Assembly: GCA_015056905.1 (NCBI GenBank)
Contig: SVFI01000022.1
Span: 1 to 38,196, forward strand
DNA from: Lachnospiraceae bacterium
GTDB taxonomy: Bacteria; Bacillota; Clostridia; Lachnospirales; Lachnospiraceae
Direction of reading: 5' to 3'
DNA: 38,196 nucleotides
The translations under genes were made by a program, and so were the position numbers. Within the stretch, counting starts at the first letter, position 1. Each line of letters starts with the position of its first letter. The notes below the pieces were generated by a model. It was not told the DNA's origin. It saw only the letters and a list, made by a program, of their open reading frames with translations, and did not search any database. Positions 1 to 7,771 of this stretch are shown in pieces.

Positions 1-119
1 GCTTTGTCATCTGGGTTCATAATAGCAAGCATAGCTGCTCTGTCTAATGTACCGTCCGGATTGAATTTAACTCCACCCTTTGTATCAGGTACCTGTTTAA
101 TACAAACTATGATTTTCAC
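1..119 (-). CDS. etfB: Electron transfer flavoprotein beta subunit, N-terminal part (cut by window edge)
   Basis: Only the first 39 codons are present. They start at a GTG and read MKIIVCIKQVPDT, the typical EtfB N-terminus; the rest lies beyond position 1. The GTG is supported by an AGGAGG site about 10 nt upstream that overlaps the bcd stop codon, so translation is probably coupled to bcd. EtfB pairs with EtfA to carry electrons to and from butyryl-CoA dehydrogenase; in clostridia the Bcd-Etf complex bifurcates electrons from NADH to crotonyl-CoA and ferredoxin. etfA is expected just outside the window. Confidence 0.93.
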   Translation of the reverse strand, partial: MKIIVCIKQVPDTKGGVKFNPDGTLDRAAMLAIMNPDDK

Positions 120-133
120 GATTTAGTACCTCC

Positions 134-1285
134 TTATTTTAATAAGCTTCCAGAAATAACCATACGCTGAACTTCTGAAGTTCCTTCGTAGATTTCTGTA
201 ATCTTAGCATCACGCATCATACGTTCTACATCATATTCTCTGATGTAACCGTAACCACCATGTAACTGTACACATTTTGTTGTTACTTCCATAGCAACTT
301 CAGCAGCCATTAATTTAGCCATAGCAGCTTCTACTGAGTAAACTTTCTGTGTATTTTTAGCAACAGCAGCTCTGTAAACCATAAGCTGAGCAGCCTGTAC
401 TTTTGTAGCCATATCAGCAAGCTGGAACTGTGTGTTCTGGAACTGTGCGATAGAACGGCCGAACTGTTTTCTTTCTTTTACATAAGCGATTGTTGTTTCT
501 AATGCGCCTTCTGCAATACCGAGAGCCTGTGCAGCAATACCGATACGTCCACCATCAAGTGTGTGCATTGCGATACCGAAACCTTTTCCTTTTGCACCGA
601 GAAGGTTCTCTTTCGGGATTCGGCAATCTGTAAAGATAAGTTCATATGTAGAAGAACCACGGATACCCATCTTAGCTTCTTTTGTACCGAATGTAAAACC
701 AGGTGTTCCCTTTTCTACGATGAATGCAGAAATTTCTTTTGAAACACGACCACGTTTTTCAACTTTTCCTGTTACAGCGATAACGATGTAAACGTCAGCT
801 TCTTTACCGTTTGTGATGAAACATTTAGATCCGTTAAGAACCCACTCGTCACCATCTAAAACTGCTTTTGTCTGCTGTCCCTGGGCGTCTGTACCGGCAC
901 CCGGCTCAGTAAGACCGAAAGCACCGATTTTCTTACCGGAAGCAAGGTCCGGAATATATTTCTGTTTCTGTTCTTCTGTACCGTATGTAAGAATCGGATC
1001 GATACAAAGAGATGTATGTGCAGAAACGATAACACCTGTTGTACCACAAACTTTTGAAAGTTCTTCCACGCACATAGCGTATGTTAAAATGTCACAGCCC
1101 TGTCCGCCGTACTCCTTCGGAACCGGGATACCCATGAAGCCGTTCTTTGCCATTTTTTCAACAGTGCCTCTTGGGAATACTTCTGTCTCATCTACCTCTT
1201 GAGCGAGAGGTTTTACTTCATTTTCAGCGAAATCTTTGAATAACTGTCTCGCCATTTCATGTTCTTTGCGTAAAGTAAAATCCAT
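134..1285 (-). CDS. bcd: Butyryl-CoA dehydrogenase (short-chain acyl-CoA dehydrogenase)
   Basis: This 383-residue FAD enzyme reduces crotonyl-CoA to butyryl-CoA, the last redox step of butyrate formation, with EtfAB as partner. The length is right for the family. Visible signatures are FGLTEPGAGTD in the middle domain and IYEGTSEVQR near the C-terminus, whose Glu (about residue 367) is the expected catalytic base. GGAGG precedes the ATG by about 9 nt. The gene lies 30 bp downstream of hbd and its stop codon overlaps the etfB ribosome binding site, so it belongs to the thl-crt-hbd-bcd-etfB operon. No defects were seen. Confidence 0.96.
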   Translation of the reverse strand: MDFTLRKEHEMARQLFKDFAENEVKPLAQEVDETEVFPRGTVEKMAKNGFMGIPVPKEYGGQGCDILTYAMCVEELSKVCGTTGVIVSAHTSLCIDPILTYGTEEQKQKYIPDLASGKKIGAFGLTEPGAGTDAQGQQTKAVLDGDEWVLNGSKCFITNGKEADVYIVIAVTGKVEKRGRVSKEISAFIVEKGTPGFTFGTKEAKMGIRGSSTYELIFTDCRIPKENLLGAKGKGFGIAMHTLDGGRIGIAAQALGIAEGALETTIAYVKERKQFGRSIAQFQNTQFQLADMATKVQAAQLMVYRAAVAKNTQKVYSVEAAMAKLMAAEVAMEVTTKCVQLHGGYGYIREYDVERMMRDAKITEIYEGTSEVQRMVISGSLLK

Positions 1286-1315
1286 GATTTTATTCCTCCA
1301 TTAAATTTATATCAC

Positions 1316-2155
1316 TTATTTGCTGTAGTTGAAGAAGCCTTCGCCTGTCTTCTTACCGAGTTTGCCGTCAGCAACCATTTTCTTAAGAAGCGGCTGTGGA
1401 GCATATTTCTCATCTTTTGTCTCGTTGTAAAGAACTTCCATGATAGCAAGACAAATATCAAGACCGATTAAATCACCGAGGTGAAGAGGTCCCATTGGAT
1501 GAGAAGCACCGAGCTGCATAGCAACATCAATATCTTCTGCAGAAGCTGTACCTGCATCAAGAACGCCGATTGCTTCGTTAATCATTGGAATTAAGATTCT
1601 GTTTACAACGAATCCAGGAGCTTCTTTTACTTCTACAGGAGTTTTTCCGATTTCAACAGAGATTGCTTTAATCTTGTCAACCATTTCCTGAGGAGTGTTT
1701 TCACCCTTGATAACTTCTACAAGTTTCATTCTGTCAGCCGGGTTGAAGAAATGCATACCAATCATCGGTCTGTCTAATCCTTCGCCGATCTTTGTGATAG
1801 AAAGAGAAGATGTGTTTGATGCAAACATACAATCTTTCTTAACGATACCCATTAACTCTTTAAAGATAGCCTGTTTGATTTCAAGTTTCTCTAAAGCAAC
1901 TTCAACAATAAGATCACAGTCAGCACAGATGTTGTTAAGACCTGTTGTAATCTTGCCCATGATTTCATCTGCTTTTTCCTGTGTAATCTTTTCTTTGGAA
2001 ACTAAGAAATTCATGTTTTTCTGAATTTTTGCTTTTCCGCCTTCTGCGTACTCTTCTTTGATGTCGCAAAGGCAAACTTCATAACCGTCTGTCATGGCAA
2101 ATGCCTGTGCAATTCCGGAACCCATGGTTCCTGCTCCGATAATACCTACTTTCAT
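1316..2155 (-). CDS. hbd: 3-hydroxybutyryl-CoA dehydrogenase
   Basis: This 279-residue NAD(P)-dependent dehydrogenase reduces acetoacetyl-CoA to 3-hydroxybutyryl-CoA. The N-terminus has the Rossmann motif GAGTMGSGIAQ (residues 6-16). IGMHFFNPADR carries the catalytic His, and the C-terminal dimerisation half is complete (GKKTGEGFFNY end). A clear AAGGAGG lies about 8 nt before the ATG. It is the third gene of the butyrate operon, 72 bp after crt; that gap holds an intercistronic hairpin. Length and order fit the clostridial Hbd family. Confidence 0.96.
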   Translation of the reverse strand: MKVGIIGAGTMGSGIAQAFAMTDGYEVCLCDIKEEYAEGGKAKIQKNMNFLVSKEKITQEKADEIMGKITTGLNNICADCDLIVEVALEKLEIKQAIFKELMGIVKKDCMFASNTSSLSITKIGEGLDRPMIGMHFFNPADRMKLVEVIKGENTPQEMVDKIKAISVEIGKTPVEVKEAPGFVVNRILIPMINEAIGVLDAGTASAEDIDVAMQLGASHPMGPLHLGDLIGLDICLAIMEVLYNETKDEKYAPQPLLKKMVADGKLGKKTGEGFFNYSK

Positions 2156-2184
2156 TGTAGTGCCTCCTTATGTTTTTATTGGTT

Positions 2185-2206
2185 ACCCGGACCGATAGGT
2201 CCGGGT
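2185..2206 (-). promoter_or_regulatory. Intercistronic hairpin between crt and hbd
   Basis: A perfect 9-bp GC-rich inverted repeat (ACCCGGACC / GGTCCGGGT) with a 4-nt loop sits in the crt-hbd gap. On the coding strand it is followed by AACCAATAAAAAC, not a T-run, so it does not look like an intrinsic terminator. A role in mRNA processing or 3'-end stabilisation of the thl-crt part is an inference. Confidence 0.55.
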
Positions 2207-2227
2207 TAAATTCACCTATGTATCTGA

Positions 2228-3013
2228 CTAGCAGTTTTTGAATGGCTCTTTTACTTTTTCTTTGTTCTTGTCAAGGAAGAATGCCATTCCGTATCTCTGG
2301 TCTTCTGTCTCGAAACAATCACCGAACAGTTTCTCTTCGATAACAAGCGCATCATCCATTGTTGCATCTAAGCCGTCGTTGATTGCTTTTTTGCAGTTGC
2401 GAACAGCGATTGGTGCATTCTTAGCAATACCTGCTGCCATTTTCTGAGCAGCGCCCATAAGTTCTTCCTGTGTATAAACAGCATTTACAAGACCGATTCT
2501 GTAAGCTTCATCTGCTTTGATGTTACGTGCTGTGTAAATCATCTGTTTTGCCATGCCTGGTCCTACGATTCTTGCAAGTCTCTGTGTTCCACCAAAACCA
2601 GGTGTGATTCCGAGACCTACTTCAGGCTGACCGAATACTGCGTTGTCAGAACAAATTCTGATATCACAGCTCATAGCAATCTCACATCCGCCGCCGAGAG
2701 CAAATCCGTTGATTGCTGCAATGACAGGAATCGGGAATGTCTCAATTTTGCGGAATACATCATTTCCTTTTTTGCCGAACGCTTCACCTTCCGCCTTTGT
2801 CAGAGTGCTCATCTCGCCGATATCTGCACCTGCAACGAAGGATTTTGCACCTGCACCTGTAAGAATGAGACATCTTACTGTGTCAAGATCAACAGCGTCA
2901 AGTGTCTGGTCAAGTTCTTCAAGAACTGTAGAATTGAGCGCGTTTAACGCTTTTTCACGGTTGATTGTGATAGTTCCAACCGCACCGTTTACTTCATATA
3001 AAATGAATTCCAT
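2228..3013 (-). CDS. crt: 3-hydroxybutyryl-CoA dehydratase (crotonase)
   Basis: This 261-residue enoyl-CoA hydratase/isomerase-fold enzyme dehydrates 3-hydroxybutyryl-CoA to crotonyl-CoA. The oxyanion-hole region (AGADIGEM) and both acidic catalytic stretches (GGGCEIAMSCD and GQPEVGLGITPGFGGTQ) are intact. AAAGGAG precedes the ATG by about 8 nt. It lies 18 bp after thl in the same operon. Length and motifs match clostridial Crt proteins; nothing odd was seen. Confidence 0.96.
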   Translation of the reverse strand: MEFILYEVNGAVGTITINREKALNALNSTVLEELDQTLDAVDLDTVRCLILTGAGAKSFVAGADIGEMSTLTKAEGEAFGKKGNDVFRKIETFPIPVIAAINGFALGGGCEIAMSCDIRICSDNAVFGQPEVGLGITPGFGGTQRLARIVGPGMAKQMIYTARNIKADEAYRIGLVNAVYTQEELMGAAQKMAAGIAKNAPIAVRNCKKAINDGLDATMDDALVIEEKLFGDCFETEDQRYGMAFFLDKNKEKVKEPFKNC

Positions 3014-3031
3014 ATTTATGTCTCCTTTAAA

Positions 3032-4213
3032 TTAATCTCTTTCAACAATTGTAGCGCATCCCATACCGCCACCGATACAAAGTGTTGCAAGACCTTTCTT
3101 TGCATCTTTTGCTTCCATCTCATGAAGAAGTGTAACAAGGATACGACATCCTGATGCTCCAACCGGATGTCCAAGTGCAATTGCACCACCGTTTGGATTT
3201 AACTGTTTGTCAACATCGATTCCGAGGTCTTTTCCAACTGCTACAGACTGTGCAGCGAACGCTTCGTTTGCTTCGATGATGTCAAGATCTTCAATCTTAA
3301 GGCCTGCTTTTGCAAGAACTTTCTGTGTAGCCGGAACAGGTCCGATACCCATAACTTCCGGTCTGCATCCTGCAAGTCCGCCTGCTACGAAAGTAGCCAT
3401 CGGTTTAACGCCGAGTTCTTTTGCTTTTTCTTCGCTCATAACTACGATAGCAGCAGCTCCGTCGTTGATACCTGAAGCATTACCTGCTGTTACGAATCCA
3501 TCCGGATTGATTGGGCGAAGTTTTGCAAGTCCTTCTAATGTTGTTCCAGGTCTTGGACCTTCGTCTTTATTTACAACAACAACTTCTTTTCTCTTCTTAA
3601 CTTCTACAGGAACGATTTCTTTATCAAAAGCGCCTGCTTCCTGAGCTGCAGCTGCTTTCTGCTGGCTCTTAAGAGCGAACTCATCAAGTTCTTCACGTGT
3701 AAGTCCCCACTCTTCGCAGATGTTGTCTGCTGTCTTAATCATATGGTAGTCATTGAATGCATCCCATAATGCATCGTTTACCATGGTATCCACTAACTTG
3801 TTGTTACCCATTCTGTATCCGTAACGTCCCTGCATCATAGCATATGGAGCCATTGACATATTCTCCATACCACCTGCAACAACGATATCTGCATCTCCTG
3901 ACTGAATCATCTGAGCTGCCATGTTTACACAGTTAAGACCTGAACCACATACAACGTTTACTGTCACTGCCGGAACTTCTACCGGTAAACCTGCTTTAAT
4001 GCTGGCCTGACGAGCCACGTTCTGTCCTAAACCGGCCTGGATAACACATCCCATATAAACCTGGTCAACAGCCTCAGGAGCAACTCCTGCTCTGTTTAAT
4101 GCCTCTTTGATTACGATTGCGCCGAGTTCTGCTGCCGGAACTGTGCTGAGCGCACCACCCATCGTACCGATTGCTGTACGGCAAGCACCTGCTAAAACTA
4201 CCTTTTTTGCCAT
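3032..4213 (-). CDS. thl: Acetyl-CoA C-acetyltransferase (thiolase)
   Basis: This enzyme condenses two acetyl-CoA to acetoacetyl-CoA, the entry step of the butyrate pathway. The start was placed at the ATG of MAKKVVLAG, giving 393 residues, because the upstream in-frame ATG lies inside the GGAGGAAGAAG ribosome binding site. Catalytic residues are all visible: nucleophile Cys89 (VCGSGLN), His349 (GHPVGASG) and Cys379 (CIGGGMG). It is the first gene of the operon, behind a good sigma-A promoter and a structured 5' leader. Confidence 0.96.
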   Translation of the reverse strand: MAKKVVLAGACRTAIGTMGGALSTVPAAELGAIVIKEALNRAGVAPEAVDQVYMGCVIQAGLGQNVARQASIKAGLPVEVPAVTVNVVCGSGLNCVNMAAQMIQSGDADIVVAGGMENMSMAPYAMMQGRYGYRMGNNKLVDTMVNDALWDAFNDYHMIKTADNICEEWGLTREELDEFALKSQQKAAAAQEAGAFDKEIVPVEVKKRKEVVVVNKDEGPRPGTTLEGLAKLRPINPDGFVTAGNASGINDGAAAIVVMSEEKAKELGVKPMATFVAGGLAGCRPEVMGIGPVPATQKVLAKAGLKIEDLDIIEANEAFAAQSVAVGKDLGIDVDKQLNPNGGAIALGHPVGASGCRILVTLLHEMEAKDAKKGLATLCIGGGMGCATIVERD

Positions 4214-4264
4214 TTCTTCTTCCTCCATTGAATGATTGTCAAACCCTTGTGTTTAAAGGGCTTA

Positions 4265-4292
4265 GCAATGATTGTTATTTTTTTATCATTGC
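4265..4292 (-). promoter_or_regulatory. Hairpin in the 5' leader of the thl operon
   Basis: A perfect 8-bp inverted repeat (GCAATGAT / ATCATTGC) with a 12-nt A/T-rich loop starts just after the expected transcription start. A second weak repeat (CCCTT...AAGGG) follows about 15 nt later. The pair makes the roughly 85-nt leader of the butyrate operon potentially structured. It could equally be a protein-binding operator; no known riboswitch class is recognised. Confidence 0.4.
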
Positions 4293-4303
4293 CCGCTAGT
4301 CCT

Positions 4304-4332
4304 ATTTTAACATAGGGGCACTCTATTTGCAA
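4304..4332 (-). promoter_or_regulatory. Sigma-A promoter of the butyrate operon
   Basis: On the minus strand there is a -35 TTGCAA (4327-4332) and a -10 TAAAAT (4304-4309) separated by exactly 17 nt. This places the start near 4297, about 85 nt before the thl ATG. It follows the terminator of the upstream gene directly, so the butyrate operon is its own transcription unit. Confidence 0.7.
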
Positions 4333-4384
4333 TCCTTTTTGGGGAGCGGAAAACCCCAAAATTGTACTAAATAAAATACAATTA

Positions 4385-4427
4385 AAAAAAGCCCCGTTTC
4401 CGATAAAAAAACGAGGCTTTTCAAACT
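4385..4427 (-). terminator. Intrinsic terminator of hpf
   Basis: On the minus strand AGCCTCGTTT pairs with AAACGGGGCT (one T-G wobble) around a short loop and is followed by TTTTTTT. It lies just after the hpf stop codon and separates hpf from the thl promoter. Confidence 0.85.
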
Positions 4428-4439
4428 TATTTATTCCAT

Positions 4440-4967
4440 TTATACTTCCGGCTCAATCAGTCCGTATGTACCGCCCTTTCTCTTGTAAACAACATTTACC
4501 TGATCGGTCTCTGCATTGCAAAATACAAAGAAATTATGTCCGAGAAGTTCCATCTGCACACATGCATCTTCCGGATACATCGGTTTAATATCAAACTTCT
4601 TGGTACGGATAATCTTTACGTCATCTTCATCTGTATATTCCTTGTCAATATACTCCTGTTTGAAGTAATTGCTTCCCTGCTGCTTGTCTACCAGTTTATT
4701 CTTATATTTCTTGAGCTGTCTTTCAATAATCTCCTCCACAAGGTCGATGGATACATACATATCATTGCTGACCTGTTCGGAACGAATAATGTTTCCTTTC
4801 ACCGGAATTGTAACTTCGATTTTCTGTCTGTCCTTCTCAACACTAAGTGTCACATGAACTTCTGTCTCAGGGGTGAAATATTTCTCCAACTTACCGATCT
4901 TGTCCTCCACGGCTGTTCGAAGACCAGGAGTTACATCAATGTTTTTGCCGATAATAATATATTTCAT
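4440..4967 (-). CDS. hpf: Ribosome hibernation-promoting factor, long form
   Basis: This protein binds idle ribosomes; the long form dimerises 70S into 100S particles in stationary phase. The 175 residues comprise an N-terminal S30AE/RaiA domain (about 1-100), a charged linker and the C-terminal dimerisation domain (about 115-172, with KKFDIKPMYPEDACVQMELLGH and FVF...YKRKGG-type features). The start was taken at the MKYIII methionine because AAAGGA lies 9 nt before it and directly abuts the upstream in-frame ATG. It is a single gene between its own promoter and terminator. Confidence 0.94.
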   Translation of the reverse strand: MKYIIIGKNIDVTPGLRTAVEDKIGKLEKYFTPETEVHVTLSVEKDRQKIEVTIPVKGNIIRSEQVSNDMYVSIDLVEEIIERQLKKYKNKLVDKQQGSNYFKQEYIDKEYTDEDDVKIIRTKKFDIKPMYPEDACVQMELLGHNFFVFCNAETDQVNVVYKRKGGTYGLIEPEV

Positions 4968-5002
4968 ATGCCTCATTCCTTTCTGCTTATTATTATGCGA
5001 TA

Positions 5003-5032
5003 ATTATAGCATAATTGTATATATATTTGCAA
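5003..5032 (-). promoter_or_regulatory. Promoter of hpf
   Basis: On the minus strand a -35 TTGCAA (5027-5032) and a perfect -10 TATAAT (5003-5008) are separated by 18 nt. The start would fall close to 4996, about 30 nt before the chosen ATG. A TTGACT hexamer further upstream (about 5070-5078) could be part of a second, weaker promoter. Confidence 0.65.
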
Positions 5033-5182
5033 TATTTATTGAAATTGTATGTATTTTTTGTACAGAAAAAAAGTCAATACTTTTTCCGATTTTTTTTGAC
5101 AAAAAACCATTTTTTATGATATTACACAAAACAGATGTTCTGAAAGTTACCATAAAATCACATTATTTTTCACCACTTTTTA

Positions 5183-5253
5183 TGTGGATAATGTGTATAA
5201 CTCCGTTTATAAGTCCCTTTTCCCCATAAATACGCGTTTTTCAATGTGGATAA
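5183..5253 (-). other. Cluster of three perfect DnaA boxes in an AT-rich spacer
   Basis: Read on the minus strand, TTATCCACA occurs at 5183-5191 and 5245-5253, and TTATACACA at 5192-5200. All three match the TTATNCACA consensus and all face the same way; the first two abut. Near matches (TTATCCATT, TTTCCACT) follow at about 5268-5293. The surrounding 4977-5350 spacer is very AT-rich and carries no gene. No dnaA or dnaN gene is in view, so this is not called an origin; DnaA titration or local regulation is possible. Confidence 0.5.
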
Positions 5254-5351
5254 CTTTTTGACGTTTCTTTATCCATTTTGACATTTTTCCACTTGCAATC
5301 TGAATTCTTTGTGCATTTTGCATAACGAGGTCGAAATATCTCCCAAACAAC

Positions 5352-5388
5352 AAAAAATCATGTGCCAAATAGATTGACACATGATTTA
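5352..5388 (-). terminator. Intrinsic terminator of the NlpC/P60 gene
   Basis: An 11-bp stem (AATCATGTGTC pairing with GGCACATGATT, one wobble) with a 9-nt loop is followed on the minus strand by TTTTTTG, just after the hydrolase stop codon. Confidence 0.85.
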
Positions 5389-5404
5389 AAAATTCCTGTT
5401 GTTT

Positions 5405-6592
5405 TTAGAAAATTCTTCTTACTGAAAGAATACTTCTGTAGTTTGCGTTGGAAACCTTGATACCGGTCGCCGCTGTCGAAGCATGTACAATCTGACCGCC
5501 GCCGATATAAATTCCTACGTGACCCGAATAACATACAATGTCACCCGGCTGTGCATTTCCGATGCCGCCGACATCATATCCGCAACCTCTCTGTGCACCT
5601 GAAGAATGTGGAAGTCCCACACCGAAGTTCGCATATACTGCCATTACGAATCCGGAACAGTCTGTTCCGTTTGTTAAGCTTGAACCACCGTATACATACG
5701 GATTACCTACGAACTGAAGAGCAAAGTTTGCAACCGCTGAACCTCTTCCGCTTCCGCCGGAAGCAACCGGTGCGCTGCCTGATGACTCGCTGCTCTTCTT
5801 ATCTGCTGCCGCATTTGCTGCGCTTCTAGCATCTTCTTCTTTTTTCTTTCTTGCTTCTTCTTCTGCTTTGGACTCTGCTTTCACAAACTCTGTAGATAAT
5901 GTTACAAACTCTGTGGAAACATATCCTTCGCCTTCTTCCACCGATACTTTAACCCAACCGTCAAGTCCTTCTTCCTCTGTTACGGTAAGTTCATCTTCAA
6001 TCGGAACCATTCCGATAGTGCTTGACTCTGTTGTCGGTTCTTCTCTTACAAATAACGTTGTCGTTGTAACCGTTGCAATTCTCTTTCCGACTTCCTTCGC
6101 AAGAGCAATTGCATCTTCGCCTGTCACAACATATTCAGCCTTTACATATCCTGTTACACTTCCGGATGTAATTTCGTACCATCCGCCTTCTGCTTCTGAT
6201 ACAAATTCACCAACGGACTCATCATACAATTTACCGAGAATCTCTGCTTCCTCGCTCGGCTCCTGTCTTACGTTTACGTAATCATTACACTGTGCGATAA
6301 CAAGATTCGCGAACTGCTTCTCTTCTTCAGCTCTTTCCTGAGCCAGTGCTGCGGCTGCATCTACAACCGTCACATCATCTGCCTGTTCTGCAACAACCTC
6401 TGTTGCTGTCGTCTGCGGTGCTACAGTCGCATCCGCTACGGCTACCTGTGTAATCTCCACCGGTTTATTTAAAGTATTTCCTGCACCTGCACTCGGTAAA
6501 ATACCGGCTTCTGCAGTTAAGGACATATTTGAAATCATTACAGCGGCTGCTAACATACCAAATGCTGTAAATTTCATCTTTCTATTCGACAT
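5405..6592 (-). CDS. Secreted SH3b/NlpC-P60 peptidoglycan endopeptidase
   Basis: A predicted secreted cell-wall hydrolase of 395 residues. The start is at MSNRKMKFTAFG, preceded by GGGAGG at 5 nt. A signal peptide (basic start, hydrophobic core about 6-25, cleavage near AEA) is followed by two bacterial SH3 domains (about 92-150 and 170-235, each with a VNVR/LFVREEP-type start), a Lys/Glu/Ala-rich linker (about 238-270) and a C-terminal NlpC/P60 domain. The catalytic Cys is in TDCSGFV and the catalytic His in GHVGIYIGGGQIVHAS. The family cleaves gamma-D-glutamyl-meso-DAP-type stem peptide bonds; the exact substrate is unknown. It has its own promoter with a WalR-like repeat. Confidence 0.92.
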   Translation of the reverse strand: MSNRKMKFTAFGMLAAAVMISNMSLTAEAGILPSAGAGNTLNKPVEITQVAVADATVAPQTTATEVVAEQADDVTVVDAAAALAQERAEEEKQFANLVIAQCNDYVNVRQEPSEEAEILGKLYDESVGEFVSEAEGGWYEITSGSVTGYVKAEYVVTGEDAIALAKEVGKRIATVTTTTLFVREEPTTESSTIGMVPIEDELTVTEEEGLDGWVKVSVEEGEGYVSTEFVTLSTEFVKAESKAEEEARKKKEEDARSAANAAADKKSSESSGSAPVASGGSGRGSAVANFALQFVGNPYVYGGSSLTNGTDCSGFVMAVYANFGVGLPHSSGAQRGCGYDVGGIGNAQPGDIVCYSGHVGIYIGGGQIVHASTAATGIKVSNANYRSILSVRRIF

Positions 6593-6630
6593 TTTTGCCT
6601 CCCAATAAATGTTGAGCATTTTTAACATTT

Positions 6631-6647
6631 GTTACAAATTTGTTACA
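6631..6647 (-). promoter_or_regulatory. WalR-type direct repeat in the leader of the NlpC/P60 gene
   Basis: On the minus strand TGTAAC-N5-TGTAAC is a perfect fit to the WalR (YycF) box consensus TGTWAH-N5-TGTWAH. It lies about 10 nt downstream of the -10 element, where in known cases WalR represses. A third related half-site (TGTTAAC) lies just upstream. The target gene class, an SH3b/NlpC-P60 hydrolase, is a classic WalR target; binding here is an inference. Confidence 0.45.
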
Positions 6648-6657
6648 TCTGTTAACA

Positions 6658-6686
6658 AATATAGCACTCTATCATGTTTTTGTCAA
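6658..6686 (-). promoter_or_regulatory. Promoter of the NlpC/P60 gene
   Basis: On the minus strand a consensus -35 TTGACA (6681-6686) and a -10 TATATT (6658-6663) are separated by 17 nt. This is one of the best sigma-A promoters in the window. The start would be near 6651, giving a leader of about 60 nt. Confidence 0.8.
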
Positions 6687-6747
6687 CATAATATGGCAAG
6701 AAAATGTGCTGTTTTTTCAGGAAATTACTGGAAAACATTGTAATTCC

Positions 6748-7668
6748 CTAAATAGTTAATAAGTATTGTTCCACGGAAGTTACTGCATTTGCGCCGTCCG
6801 CTGCTGCTGTGATAATCTGGCGGAGCTGCTTGGTCCTTACATCACCCGCAGCAAAAATTCCGCAAACAGAAGTTGCGCACGTCTCGTCCGCGACAACATA
6901 ACCCTTATTATCCATCTCAACCAGACCTTTGATAAACTCCGTATTCGGAATTGTTCCGACTGCAATAAAAACGCCCGCCGCGGCCAGTTCCTGCGTCTGC
7001 TGTGTCTTATTATTATATATAAGAAGATTCTCCACCTGATCTTCTCCGCGTATCTCCTTCAATTCGCTGTTCCATAAAATCTCAACATTCGGGAGTTTCC
7101 CGAGTGCTTCCTGCAAAATCTTCGCACCGCGAAGCTGATCCCTTCTGTGAACGAGATACACTTTCTCACACGCTCTCGCGAGAAATATCGCGTCCTCAAT
7201 CGCAACATCACCGCCGCCGATAACAGCCACAGTTCTGCCTCTGAAAAAAGCACCGTCACAAGTTGCGCAATAGGAGACACCCATTCCCGTAAGCTCTTCT
7301 TCTCCCGGAACATTCAATTTTGCGTGGTCTGCACCCGTTGCAACGATGACCGTCTTCGTCACATAATTGCCGTCCTCCGTGACAAGCAGTTTTGTGTTTC
7401 CCTGGTCGATAATCTTTTCCACGATTACCGCTTTGATCTCCACGCCGAGCCTTTCAGCATGCCCCCGGAAACTCTCCGAAAGGTCAAAACCGTTCATCAT
7501 CGGAAGCCCGGGATAATTATCCACCTCATAGGTAGACAGCACCTGTCCGCCACTGATTCCCGTTTTTTCTAATATAACAGTCGAAAGTCCGGCTCTCTTG
7601 GCATAAATACCCGCCGCCATTCCCGCCGGTCCGGAACCGATAATCACTACATCCAATGCCTGATTCAT
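6748..7668 (-). CDS. trxB: Thioredoxin-disulfide reductase
   Basis: This 306-residue flavoenzyme transfers electrons from NADPH to thioredoxin. It shows the FAD-binding GSGPAGMAAG (residues 11-20), the redox-active CATC (Cys134/Cys137) in YCATCDG, the NAD(P)-binding GGGDVAIEDA and the C-terminal FAD motif FAAGDVR. AAGGGG lies 8 nt before the ATG. It is flanked by its own -10-like element and by the terminator of the upstream gene, so it appears monocistronic. Confidence 0.95.
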   Translation of the reverse strand: MNQALDVVIIGSGPAGMAAGIYAKRAGLSTVILEKTGISGGQVLSTYEVDNYPGLPMMNGFDLSESFRGHAERLGVEIKAVIVEKIIDQGNTKLLVTEDGNYVTKTVIVATGADHAKLNVPGEEELTGMGVSYCATCDGAFFRGRTVAVIGGGDVAIEDAIFLARACEKVYLVHRRDQLRGAKILQEALGKLPNVEILWNSELKEIRGEDQVENLLIYNNKTQQTQELAAAGVFIAVGTIPNTEFIKGLVEMDNKGYVVADETCATSVCGIFAAGDVRTKQLRQIITAAADGANAVTSVEQYLLTI

Positions 7669-7696
7669 ATACCATACCCCTTTTTTATTTTTTATT

Positions 7697-7724
7697 ATTA
7701 TAGCATAGTGTTAAAAAAATGTAA
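7697..7724 (-). promoter_or_regulatory. Probable trxB promoter
   Basis: A perfect -10 TATAAT (7697-7702, minus strand) lies about 30 nt before the trxB ATG. The best -35 is a weak TTACAT (7719-7724) at 16 nt. Confidence 0.5.
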
Positions 7725-7728
7725 CTTC

Positions 7729-7763
7729 CAAAAAAATCGTCCGCTTCTTGTTTGAAGCGGACG
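7729..7763 (-). terminator. Intrinsic terminator of the CotF-like gene
   Basis: A perfect 10-bp stem (CGTCCGCTTC / GAAGCGGACG) with a 6-nt loop is followed on the minus strand by ATTTTTTT. It lies 8 bp after the stop codon of the CotF-like gene. Confidence 0.9.
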
Positions 7764-7771
7764 TTTCTTTC

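Noticed and set aside
813-1202. Long frames antisense to the butyrate, hydF and GTPase genes
   Set aside because: They mirror the codon bias of strongly recognised genes on the other strand and show no domain of their own.
4977-5404. Chromosomal replication origin
   Set aside because: DnaA boxes and AT-rich DNA are present, but dnaA, dnaN, rpmH or similar genes are not, and only three perfect boxes occur.
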